From JBBSEZ01 sp038239195 (GTDB lineage Bacteria > Planctomycetota > Planctomycetia > Gemmatales > Gemmataceae): a stretch of DNA of 29,445 nt. A model generated the notes under the pieces. The model ran no database searches and was not told the DNA's origin. It worked only from the letters and a program-made list of their open reading frames with translations. Below, piece after piece: positions 14,496-21,495 of the stretch (positions are counted from its first letter, which is position 1; the number at the start of each line of letters is the position of its first letter). A program made the translations under genes and the position numbers. The stretch covers positions 1 through 29,445 of the forward strand of contig JBBSEZ010000064.1 of NCBI GenBank assembly GCA_038239195.1. The letters are read 5' to 3'.

Positions 14496-15224
14496 ATGGC
14501 CCCGACCTCGCTCGTGGCCTGTCCGTTCTGTCAGTATCACTTCCGCTTTCCTGCGACTTCTCGTGGGCTGCTCGCGACGTGCCCCGACTGCGGCCAGCAG
14601 TTCCACCCCCCCGGTGGGCCCGGCTCAATTTTCCCGGACCGGCGCTCGGCCTCTTTGCTCCGAGACCGCAAGACCTACCTGACCGCCCCACATCCTTGCC
14701 ATCCCGGCAAACACCCGATCCACAAGGCCTTTGGCCACCGGCAAACGACCGTCCGCTGCGAGGAGTGCCTGGGCACCACCTCGATCTACGCGGCCATCTA
14801 CTTCTGTCCTTGCTGCGTGGGCCGGCAGACGCTGCTCGAGTCGCCTCGGAGCCAGTGGGGACAGACGACCGCGTGCCCTTCGTGCGGCTCGTCGTTCGTC
14901 GTCCCCAACGACGACGTGCTCCGAGAGATCGATCCACACCGCCGCGAGGGGACGTGGTTCTCGTTCGGCTGCCCTGCCTGCGACAAGGCACTGAAATGCG
15001 CGACCCGGTACGCGGGCTCCTGGGTGGTCTGCCCGCAGTGCATCTACGCCATCCAGGTGCCGCGCGGCGGCTTCTCGGAGGCAGCCCCCGCGCGCGACGT
15101 GGACATGCGGCGAGCCCTCCAGCCCGTCGGCAGTTACGCCTGTCCGCAGTGCGGGCTGGGCATCCCGCGCGGGTGCGGGCACTGCCCGCATTGTCGGGGG
15201 AGCCTCACGACCGTTCTGCTGTAG
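14496..15224 (+). CDS. Multi-zinc-ribbon protein of unknown function
   Basis: 242 aa, with at least four and perhaps five zinc-ribbon units built from CxxC knuckles: C9/C12 with C29/C32, C88/C91 with C104/C107, C127/C130, C159/C162 with C179/C182, and C216/C219 with C230/C233. The first unit (CPFCQYHFRFP...CPDCGQQF) resembles the short CPxC-x-F ribbons that open many planctomycete proteins. No enzymatic domain, signal peptide or membrane helix is seen, so nucleic-acid or protein binding is the likeliest role, but this is inference. The ATG at 14496 has a strong GAGGAGGT 5 nt upstream; the longer frame upstream runs through the tRNA and is not coding. The stop is 5 bp from the stop of the convergent oxidoreductase. 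Confidence 0.85.
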   Translation: MAPTSLVACPFCQYHFRFPATSRGLLATCPDCGQQFHPPGGPGSIFPDRRSASLLRDRKTYLTAPHPCHPGKHPIHKAFGHRQTTVRCEECLGTTSIYAAIYFCPCCVGRQTLLESPRSQWGQTTACPSCGSSFVVPNDDVLREIDPHRREGTWFSFGCPACDKALKCATRYAGSWVVCPQCIYAIQVPRGGFSEAAPARDVDMRRALQPVGSYACPQCGLGIPRGCGHCPHCRGSLTTVLL

Positions 15225-15229
15225 GCCCC

Positions 15230-16444
15230 TCAGGTCGGCCAGGTGGCCACCCGCCCCGTCCGCAGCGCCTGGTTGGCCAGGTGCGCCCCGGCCGCCGACG
15301 ATACGCCCGCCTCGACCGGGGCCGTTGGCGCTTTCCGCGAGCGGATGCAGTCGATCCAGTTCGTCAGGTGGAGCAACTCGCCATCCGGCTTGTCGTAGAA
15401 GTCCTGCCCGCGCCGACCCGTGCCGAGGACGCCCTCCTCGTACTTCCCACGCCCGCGCTCCGGGTGGAGCTCGTAGCGCCCGCGGTCGAGGTAGAGCGTG
15501 GCGTCGCTGCCCATGAACTCGATCATGGCCCCGTGGCGGGCGTTCGTGAACGTCCCATCGAATTGCACCTGCACGTCGCCGGGGTAGCTGAGCAGCGTCT
15601 GGACGGTGTCGGGCGTTTGCCAGACGCCCTTGCTCACGACGTGCGCGCCGATCGACGTGGCCTTCGTGGGGTGATCGAGGTCGAGATACCAGTGGGCGAC
15701 GTCGAGGAAGTGGACCATGAGGTCGGTGAAGATGCCCCCGCCGAAGTCCCAGAACCAGCGCCAGTTCCGGAAGCGATACTCGTCGAACGGCTGGTTGGGG
15801 GCGCCGCCCAGGAACGCCTTCCAATCGACCTTCTTCGGATCGACCCCGAGCGGAAAGCGCCGCACGCGGTCGCTGTTGCGGTTCCACGTCAGGCGGACCT
15901 TGGCGATGCGCCCGAGGCGACCGGCCCGGACGAGCTCGCGGCCCTTGATGAACTGCGGCATGCTGCGCTGCTGCGTGCCGACCTGCACGATGCGCCGGTG
16001 CTTCGCCTGCGCCGCCAGGACGCGCTTGCCTTCTGCCAGGCTGTGCGTGAGCGGCTTCTCGACGTACACGTCTTTCTCCGCCGCCAGCGCGTCGATCGTC
16101 ATCGGAACGTGCCAGTGATCGGGGCTGCCGATCAGCACGGCATGGACGTCCTTGCGGGCCAACACTGCTTTGTAGTGCTTGGTGGCCAGCGCCTTTGGCG
16201 CGAGCTTGCGAGCTTCGTTGAGGTGGACGTCGTAGACGTCGCACACCGCGACCAGGCGCACGCGCGGCACCTTGGCGAGCGACTTCATCAGGTGGCGGCA
16301 GCGCCCGCCGGTGCCGATCAGGCCAACGTTGATCGTGTCCATGCCGCCTGCCGCGCCGAAGGCGGGGATGGCAACGGCGCCTGCGCCCAGCGCCGCGGTG
16401 GTGGAGAGAAAGGAACGACGCGACGGTTCCTGGAGAGGGGACAT
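15230..16444 (-). CDS. Tat-exported Gfo/Idh/MocA-family oxidoreductase
   Basis: 404 aa. An N-terminal twin-arginine signal (SRRSFLS, residues 8-14, then an Ala-rich hydrophobic stretch to about 33) marks export of a folded, cofactor-loaded protein. The Rossmann motif GLIGTGGR (41-48) binds NAD(P). EKPLTHS (129-135) holds the conserved EKP lysine. WDFGGGIFTDLMVHFLD carries the Asp-x-x-x-His type active-site segment. Planctomycetes have large expansions of such proteins, usually linked to sugar or polyol oxidation; the substrate is unknown. The ATG at 16444 starts the Tat signal, with a GAGG about 10 nt upstream. It stands alone and converges on the zinc-ribbon gene. Confidence 0.95.
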   Translation of the reverse strand: MSPLQEPSRRSFLSTTAALGAGAVAIPAFGAAGGMDTINVGLIGTGGRCRHLMKSLAKVPRVRLVAVCDVYDVHLNEARKLAPKALATKHYKAVLARKDVHAVLIGSPDHWHVPMTIDALAAEKDVYVEKPLTHSLAEGKRVLAAQAKHRRIVQVGTQQRSMPQFIKGRELVRAGRLGRIAKVRLTWNRNSDRVRRFPLGVDPKKVDWKAFLGGAPNQPFDEYRFRNWRWFWDFGGGIFTDLMVHFLDVAHWYLDLDHPTKATSIGAHVVSKGVWQTPDTVQTLLSYPGDVQVQFDGTFTNARHGAMIEFMGSDATLYLDRGRYELHPERGRGKYEEGVLGTGRRGQDFYDKPDGELLHLTNWIDCIRSRKAPTAPVEAGVSSAAGAHLANQALRTGRVATWPT

Positions 16445-16520
16445 GGTCGGGCCTCACGAGCCTTGGGAAAAAGTGCTCGCGCTATTGTAAGCCGGCAGGG
16501 GCTGTTCGTCGCGCGGTTCG

Positions 16521-16572
16521 GCGCGCGGCAGGAAAAGGCATCCTTGTAGGACGGCTCAGGAGAGCCGTCCCA
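16521..16572. repeat. Dispersed palindromic element, copy 2
   Basis: The flank GCGCGCGGCAGGAAAAGGCA is followed by a palindrome, GGACGGCTC/GAGCCGTCC (16549-16557 and 16562-16570), with a 4-nt loop. It aligns with the element at 9150-9203, with 30 of the first 35 positions identical. The inner stem bases differ between copies, yet pairing is kept within each copy (GGCCC/GGGCC versus GGCTC/GAGCC), a compensatory pattern. It sits directly after the stop of the prenyltransferase gene (minus strand). Confidence 0.85.
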
Positions 16573-16576
16573 CCGG

Positions 16577-17476
16577 TTACGTGCCGACCGCGAGCTGGAC
16601 GAGGACGACGACGAACAGCCCGACGCTGATGACGCCGTTGATCTGGAAGAATGCCTGATTGACGCGGCTGAGGTCGTCGGGCCGCACCAACCAGTGCTCC
16701 CACACAAGGAGGACCGTGACCGCGGCGACGCCAGCCAGGTAGATGAGGTGCAGGTGGGGGGACACGACGAAGAGGAGCACCAACATGCCGAGCATGACGA
16801 GGTGACAGGCGAGCGCCACGCGCAGGGCGCCGCGCACCCCGAGCACGGCCGGGACGCTGTTCAGCCGGGCCTTCCGGTCGAACTCCACGTCCTGGCAGGC
16901 GTAGAGGACGTCGAAGCCGGCGACCCAAAACAGCACGGCCCCGCCCAGGACCAAGGGCACGAGCCATTCGTCTCCCAGCGCCTGGAGGGGGAAGCCGCGG
17001 ATGGCGATCCACGCCGCGACCGGCGCGAGGAAGAGCGAGGCGCCCAGCCAGAAGTGCGACAGGGCGGTGAAGCGCTTGGTGAGGGAGTAGGCGCAGACGA
17101 AGAGGAGGACGGGAAGGGAAAGGCAGAGCGGCCAGGGGTTGTCGAAGGCCAGGAGGAAGATGAGCGTCGAGAGCACGAAGCCGCCGGAGGAAGCGAGGAA
17201 AAACGCCCAGACGGTGGTGGCGGTGAGGAGGCCGGCCGGCAGGTGTCGCTGTGCCGTTCGCGGGTTGAGGGCATCGAACGGGCGATCGACGAGGCGGTTA
17301 AAGGCCATCGCGGCGCTGCGGGCGAAGACCATGCAGAGCACGATCCCAAGGAGTTGAAGCCAGCGAAAGCCTGCCAGGTTCCAGGCCAGGGCGGCGCTGG
17401 TCAGGGCGAACGGCAGGGCGAAGACGGTGTGACTGAAGCGAATCAGCTCGAGCAGAGAACGCAGCGAACGGAGCAT
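16577..17476 (-). CDS. ubiA: UbiA-family prenyltransferase
   Basis: 299 aa integral membrane protein with about nine helices. It transfers a polyprenyl chain from its diphosphate to an aromatic acceptor. The first Asp-rich motif is NRLVDRPFDALNPRT (residues 60-74) and the second is DVLYACQDVEFD (189-200); both bind Mg-diphosphate and are intact. The acceptor may be 4-hydroxybenzoate (ubiquinone) or, more likely for a planctomycete, the futalosine-pathway intermediate, in which case MqnP is the better name. The sequence alone does not settle this, so ubiA is given as the family symbol. The ATG at 17476 has GGAAGGA upstream. A copy of the palindromic repeat lies just beyond its stop. Confidence 0.93.
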   Translation of the reverse strand: MLRSLRSLLELIRFSHTVFALPFALTSAALAWNLAGFRWLQLLGIVLCMVFARSAAMAFNRLVDRPFDALNPRTAQRHLPAGLLTATTVWAFFLASSGGFVLSTLIFLLAFDNPWPLCLSLPVLLFVCAYSLTKRFTALSHFWLGASLFLAPVAAWIAIRGFPLQALGDEWLVPLVLGGAVLFWVAGFDVLYACQDVEFDRKARLNSVPAVLGVRGALRVALACHLVMLGMLVLLFVVSPHLHLIYLAGVAAVTVLLVWEHWLVRPDDLSRVNQAFFQINGVISVGLFVVVLVQLAVGT

Positions 17477-17586
17477 GGCACCCGGTCCTTCCCAGGGGAC
17501 GACACGGCGGTTGTCCTAGCAACCGGGGGCCACGCTGTCTTGTAACGGTTCAGCGCCAAGGTAGCCCGGCCCCCGTCGTGGTGCCC

Positions 17587-17603
17587 CCGCCGCGGAGCGG
17601 CGG
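17587..17603. repeat. Short GC palindrome between prenyltransferase and HhH genes
   Basis: CCGCCGC and GCGGCGG (17587-17593, 17597-17603) with a GGA loop, in the 165-bp gap between two minus-strand genes and about 40 nt past the stop of the upstream one. It may serve as a transcript end; no T tract. Confidence 0.45.
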
Positions 17604-17641
17604 TCTACATTGGCCACGACTGCGAACACCTTGCTCCCGGC

Positions 17642-18487
17642 TCACGCTGCCGGCTCTTTTTCCGAGCCCGCCATCGCGACGCGCCGACACTCGCCCTCGC
17701 GCCCGCGGACGACGCGCTCCCCACGCAGCTCGCCGCGCGTCTCCGTGACCACCGTTCGCTGCCCCGAGCGCTCCTCGTCCTCGAAGTACAGGACCACCCA
17801 GTCGTGGGTCGTGCCGAGTCGATGCGCCAGCGCCGTATTGGAGTGAAGGACGCGGTAGCGCCAACCGGCGCGCTCCAGGCGCCAGACCGGGAGCCACTTC
17901 TCGTTCCCCTCGTTGCACTGCCGCGGGCGAATCGTGGGGAGGGAACCGTCCGCGACCTGTCGCCGATACTCTTCGTCGAGGGCCAGCAACTCTTCGACGG
18001 CTGGCTCATTGGCGACGGGCTGGCCCAGCAGGGAGGCTCGCCCGGCGAGGGCTTCGAGAATGCCGCGCGCCCTCTTGGGGCCTATCCCGACCTCCGCGAG
18101 GCGCCCTGCTCGCGCGGCTGCTTCCAATTCTTCCAGGCTCTTCACGCCGATCCGCTCCTCGATGCGCTGAGCCAGTTGCGCCCCGATCCCCGGCAAACTG
18201 GTCAACTGAAGGTCGGGCGCCCGGTGTGCATCGACGCGGCGGAGCGTGCGCAACTCCCCCGTGCGGACAACGGCTTCGAGCGCGAAGGCGAGGCTCGTGC
18301 CGATCCCCGGCAACGCCTCCAGCCCGGCCGTGCCCTGCTCCTCCAGCAAGCTCTTCAGCGGGCGATCCAGAGAGCGGACCACCTCGGCCGCCCGACGATA
18401 GGCCCGCGCCCGATATAGGTTCGCGGCCTCGTTCTCGAGTTGCGAGGCGTACTCGTCCAGGCGCAGAGCGATGGCTTCGTTCTTCAC
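17642..18487 (-). CDS. PolX-like helix-hairpin-helix protein lacking a polymerase domain
   Basis: 281 aa. Residues 1 to about 150 match the N-terminal 8-kDa and helix-hairpin-helix portion of bacterial family X DNA polymerases: YRARAYRRAAEVVRSL, LPGIGTSLAFALE (hairpin 1), LPGIGAQLAQRIEE (hairpin 2), GVKSLEELEAAARAGRL and GIGPKRARGIL (hairpin 3). The nucleotidyltransferase palm and the PHP exonuclease domain that normally follow are missing. Instead there is a roughly 100-residue domain I do not recognise (WRYRVLHSNTALAHRL, THDWVVLYFED). DNA binding is very likely; catalysis is not evident. The start is GTG at 18487, with GGGAG 7-8 nt upstream and a TATAAT about 30 nt upstream. Confidence 0.85.
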   Translation of the reverse strand: MKNEAIALRLDEYASQLENEAANLYRARAYRRAAEVVRSLDRPLKSLLEEQGTAGLEALPGIGTSLAFALEAVVRTGELRTLRRVDAHRAPDLQLTSLPGIGAQLAQRIEERIGVKSLEELEAAARAGRLAEVGIGPKRARGILEALAGRASLLGQPVANEPAVEELLALDEEYRRQVADGSLPTIRPRQCNEGNEKWLPVWRLERAGWRYRVLHSNTALAHRLGTTHDWVVLYFEDEERSGQRTVVTETRGELRGERVVRGREGECRRVAMAGSEKEPAA

Positions 18488-18516
18488 GATCGTGCTCCCA
18501 AAGGCCTTCTTTCTGT

Positions 18517-18523
18517 ATTATAC
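18517..18523. promoter_or_regulatory. Back-to-back -10 elements in a divergent promoter
   Basis: The AT-rich heptamer gives TATAAT on the minus strand (18518-18523), about 30 nt before the GTG of the HhH gene. It gives TATTAT on the plus strand (18517-18522), facing the ABC ATPase gene. Neither has a good -35, so activators or other sigma factors may be involved. Confidence 0.45.
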
Positions 18524-18558
18524 CGGCGTACACTTTGGGTGGGAGGTCGGTAGGCGCC

Positions 18559-18587
18559 CGTGGCGACAAGCGTCCCTTGTCGCCACG
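18559..18587. repeat. 12-bp palindrome in the leader of the ABC ATPase gene
   Basis: CGTGGCGACAAG (18559-18570) pairs perfectly with CTTGTCGCCACG (18576-18587) across a 5-nt loop. It ends 16 nt before the ATG at 18604, so in the transcript it would sit directly against the ribosome site. Confidence 0.7.
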
Positions 18588-18603
18588 AGGACAGAGGGCG
18601 GCG

Positions 18604-19737
18604 ATGGCGGAGGTGGTGTTCGACAAAGTGAGCAAGGCCTATCCCAACGGCACCCTCGCCGTGCGCGACCTTTCTCTTCGCGTTGCCGCGGGCGAGCTCG
18701 TTGTCCTGCTCGGCCCTTCCGGGTGCGGCAAGACGACAACGCTGCGCCTCCTCGCCGGGCTCGAGCGCCCGACCGGAGGCTCGATTTCGATCGAGGGGCG
18801 CGACGTGACCGGCGCTCCGCCCCATCAGCGAGACGTGGCGTTCGTCTTCCAGAGGCCCGCGCTCTATCCGCACCTCTCGGTCGCCGACAATCTCTGCTTC
18901 GCCGAAAGGGCGCGTCGGTGGGCCCCTTGGGGCTGGCGAAACGACAGCGCCCTCGACGCGCGTCTTGCGGAAGTGGCGAGGTCGCTGGGCCTCGGCGAAC
19001 TGCTTCGGCGCAAGCCGGCCGAGCTTTCGGGAGGACAGCAACAGCGCGTCGCCCTGGGGCGCGCGTTGATGCGCGAGCCGGCGGTCTTCCTGCTCGATGA
19101 GCCGTTCAGCGGGCTCGATCCGCCGCTTCGATTGGAAATGCGGCGCGAGTTGCACTTGCTCCAGCGGTCCATTCGAGCGACAATGATCCATGTCACCCAC
19201 GATCAGGAAGAGGCCGTGGCCCTCGCTGACCGGGCCCTGGTCCTGGACCGCGGAGTGGTCCAGCAGCTCGATCGGCCAGAGGCCCTGCTTCAACGGCCTG
19301 CGAATCGTTTTGTCGCCGGCTTCCTTGGCTGGCCCCCAATGGCGCTCCTGGATGGGGCGCTGATCGAGGAGGAAGGGCGGCTTGCCCTCCGTGCAGGGCC
19401 CGGCGGCCCGCTCCTGGACGTGAACGGGCGGGCCGACTGGCGCCCCTTTCTGGGCCAGGCGGTGACGGTTGGCATTCGGCCCGAGCAGGTGAGGCTCGGA
19501 GGCAGGCTTGAGGAGGAAGGCCGGCTCTTCATGGAGGTGCGGCTCGTCGAACGGACGGGCTTGCTCGATCAGGTGTCGCTGCATTGCGGTCCCTGGTCGA
19601 TCACCGCTCGCATCGAGAGCGGGGGGGAGGGCTTGTCTGGGAGTGCTCGAGCCCAGGTGGGGCTGGATTTGCTACAGGCCCATCTGTTCGAGCGCTCCAC
19701 CGGCCGCGCACTCGCGCACGGTTGGGGCCCCCGGTAG
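18604..19737 (+). CDS. ABC transporter ATP-binding protein, sugar (MalK/UgpC) type
   Basis: 377 aa. The nucleotide-binding domain (residues 1 to about 235) has Walker A GPSGCGKTT (37-45), Q-loop Q83, signature LSGGQQQR (141-148), Walker B VFLLDE (161-166) and switch His H199 (VTHDQ). The remaining about 140 residues form the OB-fold (TOBE/MOP) regulatory domain typical of MalK/UgpC/PotA-class ATPases (VGIRPEQV at about residues 298-305). It energises uptake of sugars or related solutes with two permeases and a binding protein, none of which is nearby, so it may serve a distant importer. There is an insertion in the helical region (RRWAPWGWRN). The ATG at 18604 has a weak AGAGG. A clear terminator follows. 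Confidence 0.93.
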   Translation: MAEVVFDKVSKAYPNGTLAVRDLSLRVAAGELVVLLGPSGCGKTTTLRLLAGLERPTGGSISIEGRDVTGAPPHQRDVAFVFQRPALYPHLSVADNLCFAERARRWAPWGWRNDSALDARLAEVARSLGLGELLRRKPAELSGGQQQRVALGRALMREPAVFLLDEPFSGLDPPLRLEMRRELHLLQRSIRATMIHVTHDQEEAVALADRALVLDRGVVQQLDRPEALLQRPANRFVAGFLGWPPMALLDGALIEEEGRLALRAGPGGPLLDVNGRADWRPFLGQAVTVGIRPEQVRLGGRLEEEGRLFMEVRLVERTGLLDQVSLHCGPWSITARIESGGEGLSGSARAQVGLDLLQAHLFERSTGRALAHGWGPR

Positions 19738-19785
19738 GCGGGGGCTGCGCTTCGGAGCTCGCTGGGGCGAGCGCCTGGACGCAGT

Positions 19786-19810
19786 AAAGTGGGCAGCCCC
19801 CACTTTTTTT
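19786..19810 (+). terminator. Rho-independent terminator of the ABC ATPase gene
   Basis: AAAGTGGG (19786-19793) and CCCACTTT (19799-19806) form an 8-bp stem with a CAGCC loop and a seven-T tract (19804-19810). It separates the ATPase gene from nusA, so nusA probably has its own promoter in the remaining 70 bp or depends on readthrough. Confidence 0.88.
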
Positions 19811-19880
19811 GTTATCTGGAGCAGGCCCGGGGGGCCTTGCCCGAGCCGTGAGGCCCACGGCCGTTTCAGCGGGAACATCC

Positions 19881-21335
19881 ATGAACACCACCGAACGAGT
19901 CAAGGCCGGGGAGATGCTGATCAAGGGGGTCGATCTGCTCCACCGCGAGAAGCAGATCCCCAAGGACGTCATCTACGGCGCCATCGAAAAAGCCGTGCGC
20001 CTGGCCGTCATGAAGTGCTACGACGACGAGGACGACATCCTCGTCAGCATCGACCGAACGAGCGGGGTCATCCACGCGCAGAAGGGCGAGAAGGTGCTCG
20101 ACCCGGCCAGCGGGGAGCTCGGCCGGATCGCCGCGCAGGCCGCCAAGCAGCTCATGATCCAGATGTTCCGCGAGGAAGAAAGCAACACGGTCTTCAACTC
20201 GTACGTGGCCAAGAAGGGCGATCTCGTTCAGGGGAACGTGCAGCGCTTCGAGGGCGGGGCAGCGCTGGTCAGCCTCGACCCGAAGACCGAGGCCATCTTG
20301 CCGCGCAGCGAACAGATCCCCGGCGAGACGCACCACAACAGCGAGAAGGTCAAGGCGGTCATCCTCGAGGTCAAGAAGGTCGGGCACCGCGTCAAGATCA
20401 TCCTTTCCCGCACCCACCCCGACTTCGTGCGGCGGCTCTTCGAGAATGAAATTCCGGAGATCGACGAACGTACCATTGAGATCAAGGCCATCGCGCGCGA
20501 AGCGGGCTACCGCACCAAGGTCGCCGTGTCGAGCGTCGACATGAAGGTCGATTGCGTCGGCGCGTGCGTCGGCGTGCGCGGCAGTCGCATCAAGAACGTC
20601 GTCGAGGTGCTCGGCGGCGAGCGCATCGACATCGTGCGCTGGAACGATTCGCTCCAGGTGCTGATCCCCAACGCGCTGCAGCCGGCCCAGATCGAGGAAG
20701 TGTTCCTCTACTCGCTGCTAGGGCGGGCGGTGGTGCTGGTCAAGGAAGATCAATTGTCGCTGGCGATCGGGCGGCGCGGGCAGAACGTGCGCCTGGCGTC
20801 GAAGCTGGTTGGTTGGGACATCGAGATCATGACCCACGACGAGCTGGACAACAGCATCACCAAGGCGGAGAGCTGGTTCCTCGAGATCCCCGGCGTGGAC
20901 GAAGAGATGGTGGAGAAGCTGATCGAGGAGGGGTTTCTCTCCTACGACGACCTGACGTTCCTGGAGCCAGCCGACCTCGCCGAGTTGCTCGGCACGACGG
21001 AGGACCAGGCGGAAGACGTCATCGCCGCGGCAGAGGACGCGGCCGAGGAGGTCGAGGAGGAGTCGAGGACGGCCAAGGTGCGCGAGCCGATGGCTTCGCC
21101 TTCGCACGTGGTGACGCCGGCGGACAAGGTGGCCAAGCTGTTCTCCGATGGCCCGGTGGCTGCGCCCGCGCCGACGCACACCGTCAGCGAAAGCGGGCGC
21201 GCCGCCTTCGACAACCTGTTCGCGGCGCCCGCGCTGGCCGTGCCGCCGCCGGCCGAGGAGCCGGCGCCGGTCCCTCCAGCCGAGGTGCCAATAGCCGAAA
21301 CGCCCGCGCCTCAGCCGCCGGCGCCGGCCGAGTAA
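19881..21335 (+). CDS. nusA: Transcription elongation/antitermination factor NusA
   Basis: 484 aa. It binds RNA polymerase and modulates pausing, termination and antitermination. Domains in order: RNAP-binding N-terminus (1 to about 110), S1 (about 112-178, GDLVQGNVQRFEGG...ILSRTHPDF), KH1 (about 200-290, GVRG loop at 231-234), KH2 (AIGRRGQNVRLASKL, near 307-321), and a helix-hairpin-helix-like acidic region (IPGVDEEMVEKLIEEGF, ELLGTTEDQAEDVIAAAED). It ends with a roughly 90-residue Ala/Pro-rich tail not found in shorter NusA proteins. The ATG at 19881 gives the standard start; upstream codons are not homologous. rimP is not upstream. infB follows after 139-160 bp. Confidence 0.97.
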   Translation: MNTTERVKAGEMLIKGVDLLHREKQIPKDVIYGAIEKAVRLAVMKCYDDEDDILVSIDRTSGVIHAQKGEKVLDPASGELGRIAAQAAKQLMIQMFREEESNTVFNSYVAKKGDLVQGNVQRFEGGAALVSLDPKTEAILPRSEQIPGETHHNSEKVKAVILEVKKVGHRVKIILSRTHPDFVRRLFENEIPEIDERTIEIKAIAREAGYRTKVAVSSVDMKVDCVGACVGVRGSRIKNVVEVLGGERIDIVRWNDSLQVLIPNALQPAQIEEVFLYSLLGRAVVLVKEDQLSLAIGRRGQNVRLASKLVGWDIEIMTHDELDNSITKAESWFLEIPGVDEEMVEKLIEEGFLSYDDLTFLEPADLAELLGTTEDQAEDVIAAAEDAAEEVEEESRTAKVREPMASPSHVVTPADKVAKLFSDGPVAAPAPTHTVSESGRAAFDNLFAAPALAVPPPAEEPAPVPPAEVPIAETPAPQPPAPAE

Positions 21336-21495
21336 CGAGGCGCCCATTTTCCCCCATCCGGCCGGAAGCTCTTTTCCGAATCCCAGAATCGGTTAGAATG
21401 GGGGAAGCAGTGTGAAGACTGGCACGGTCCGCCCCGCAAAACGCCTTGTCGGGGGTAGCACGTATGTCTGAATAGTGAGTCACAGGGAGTTGCGC

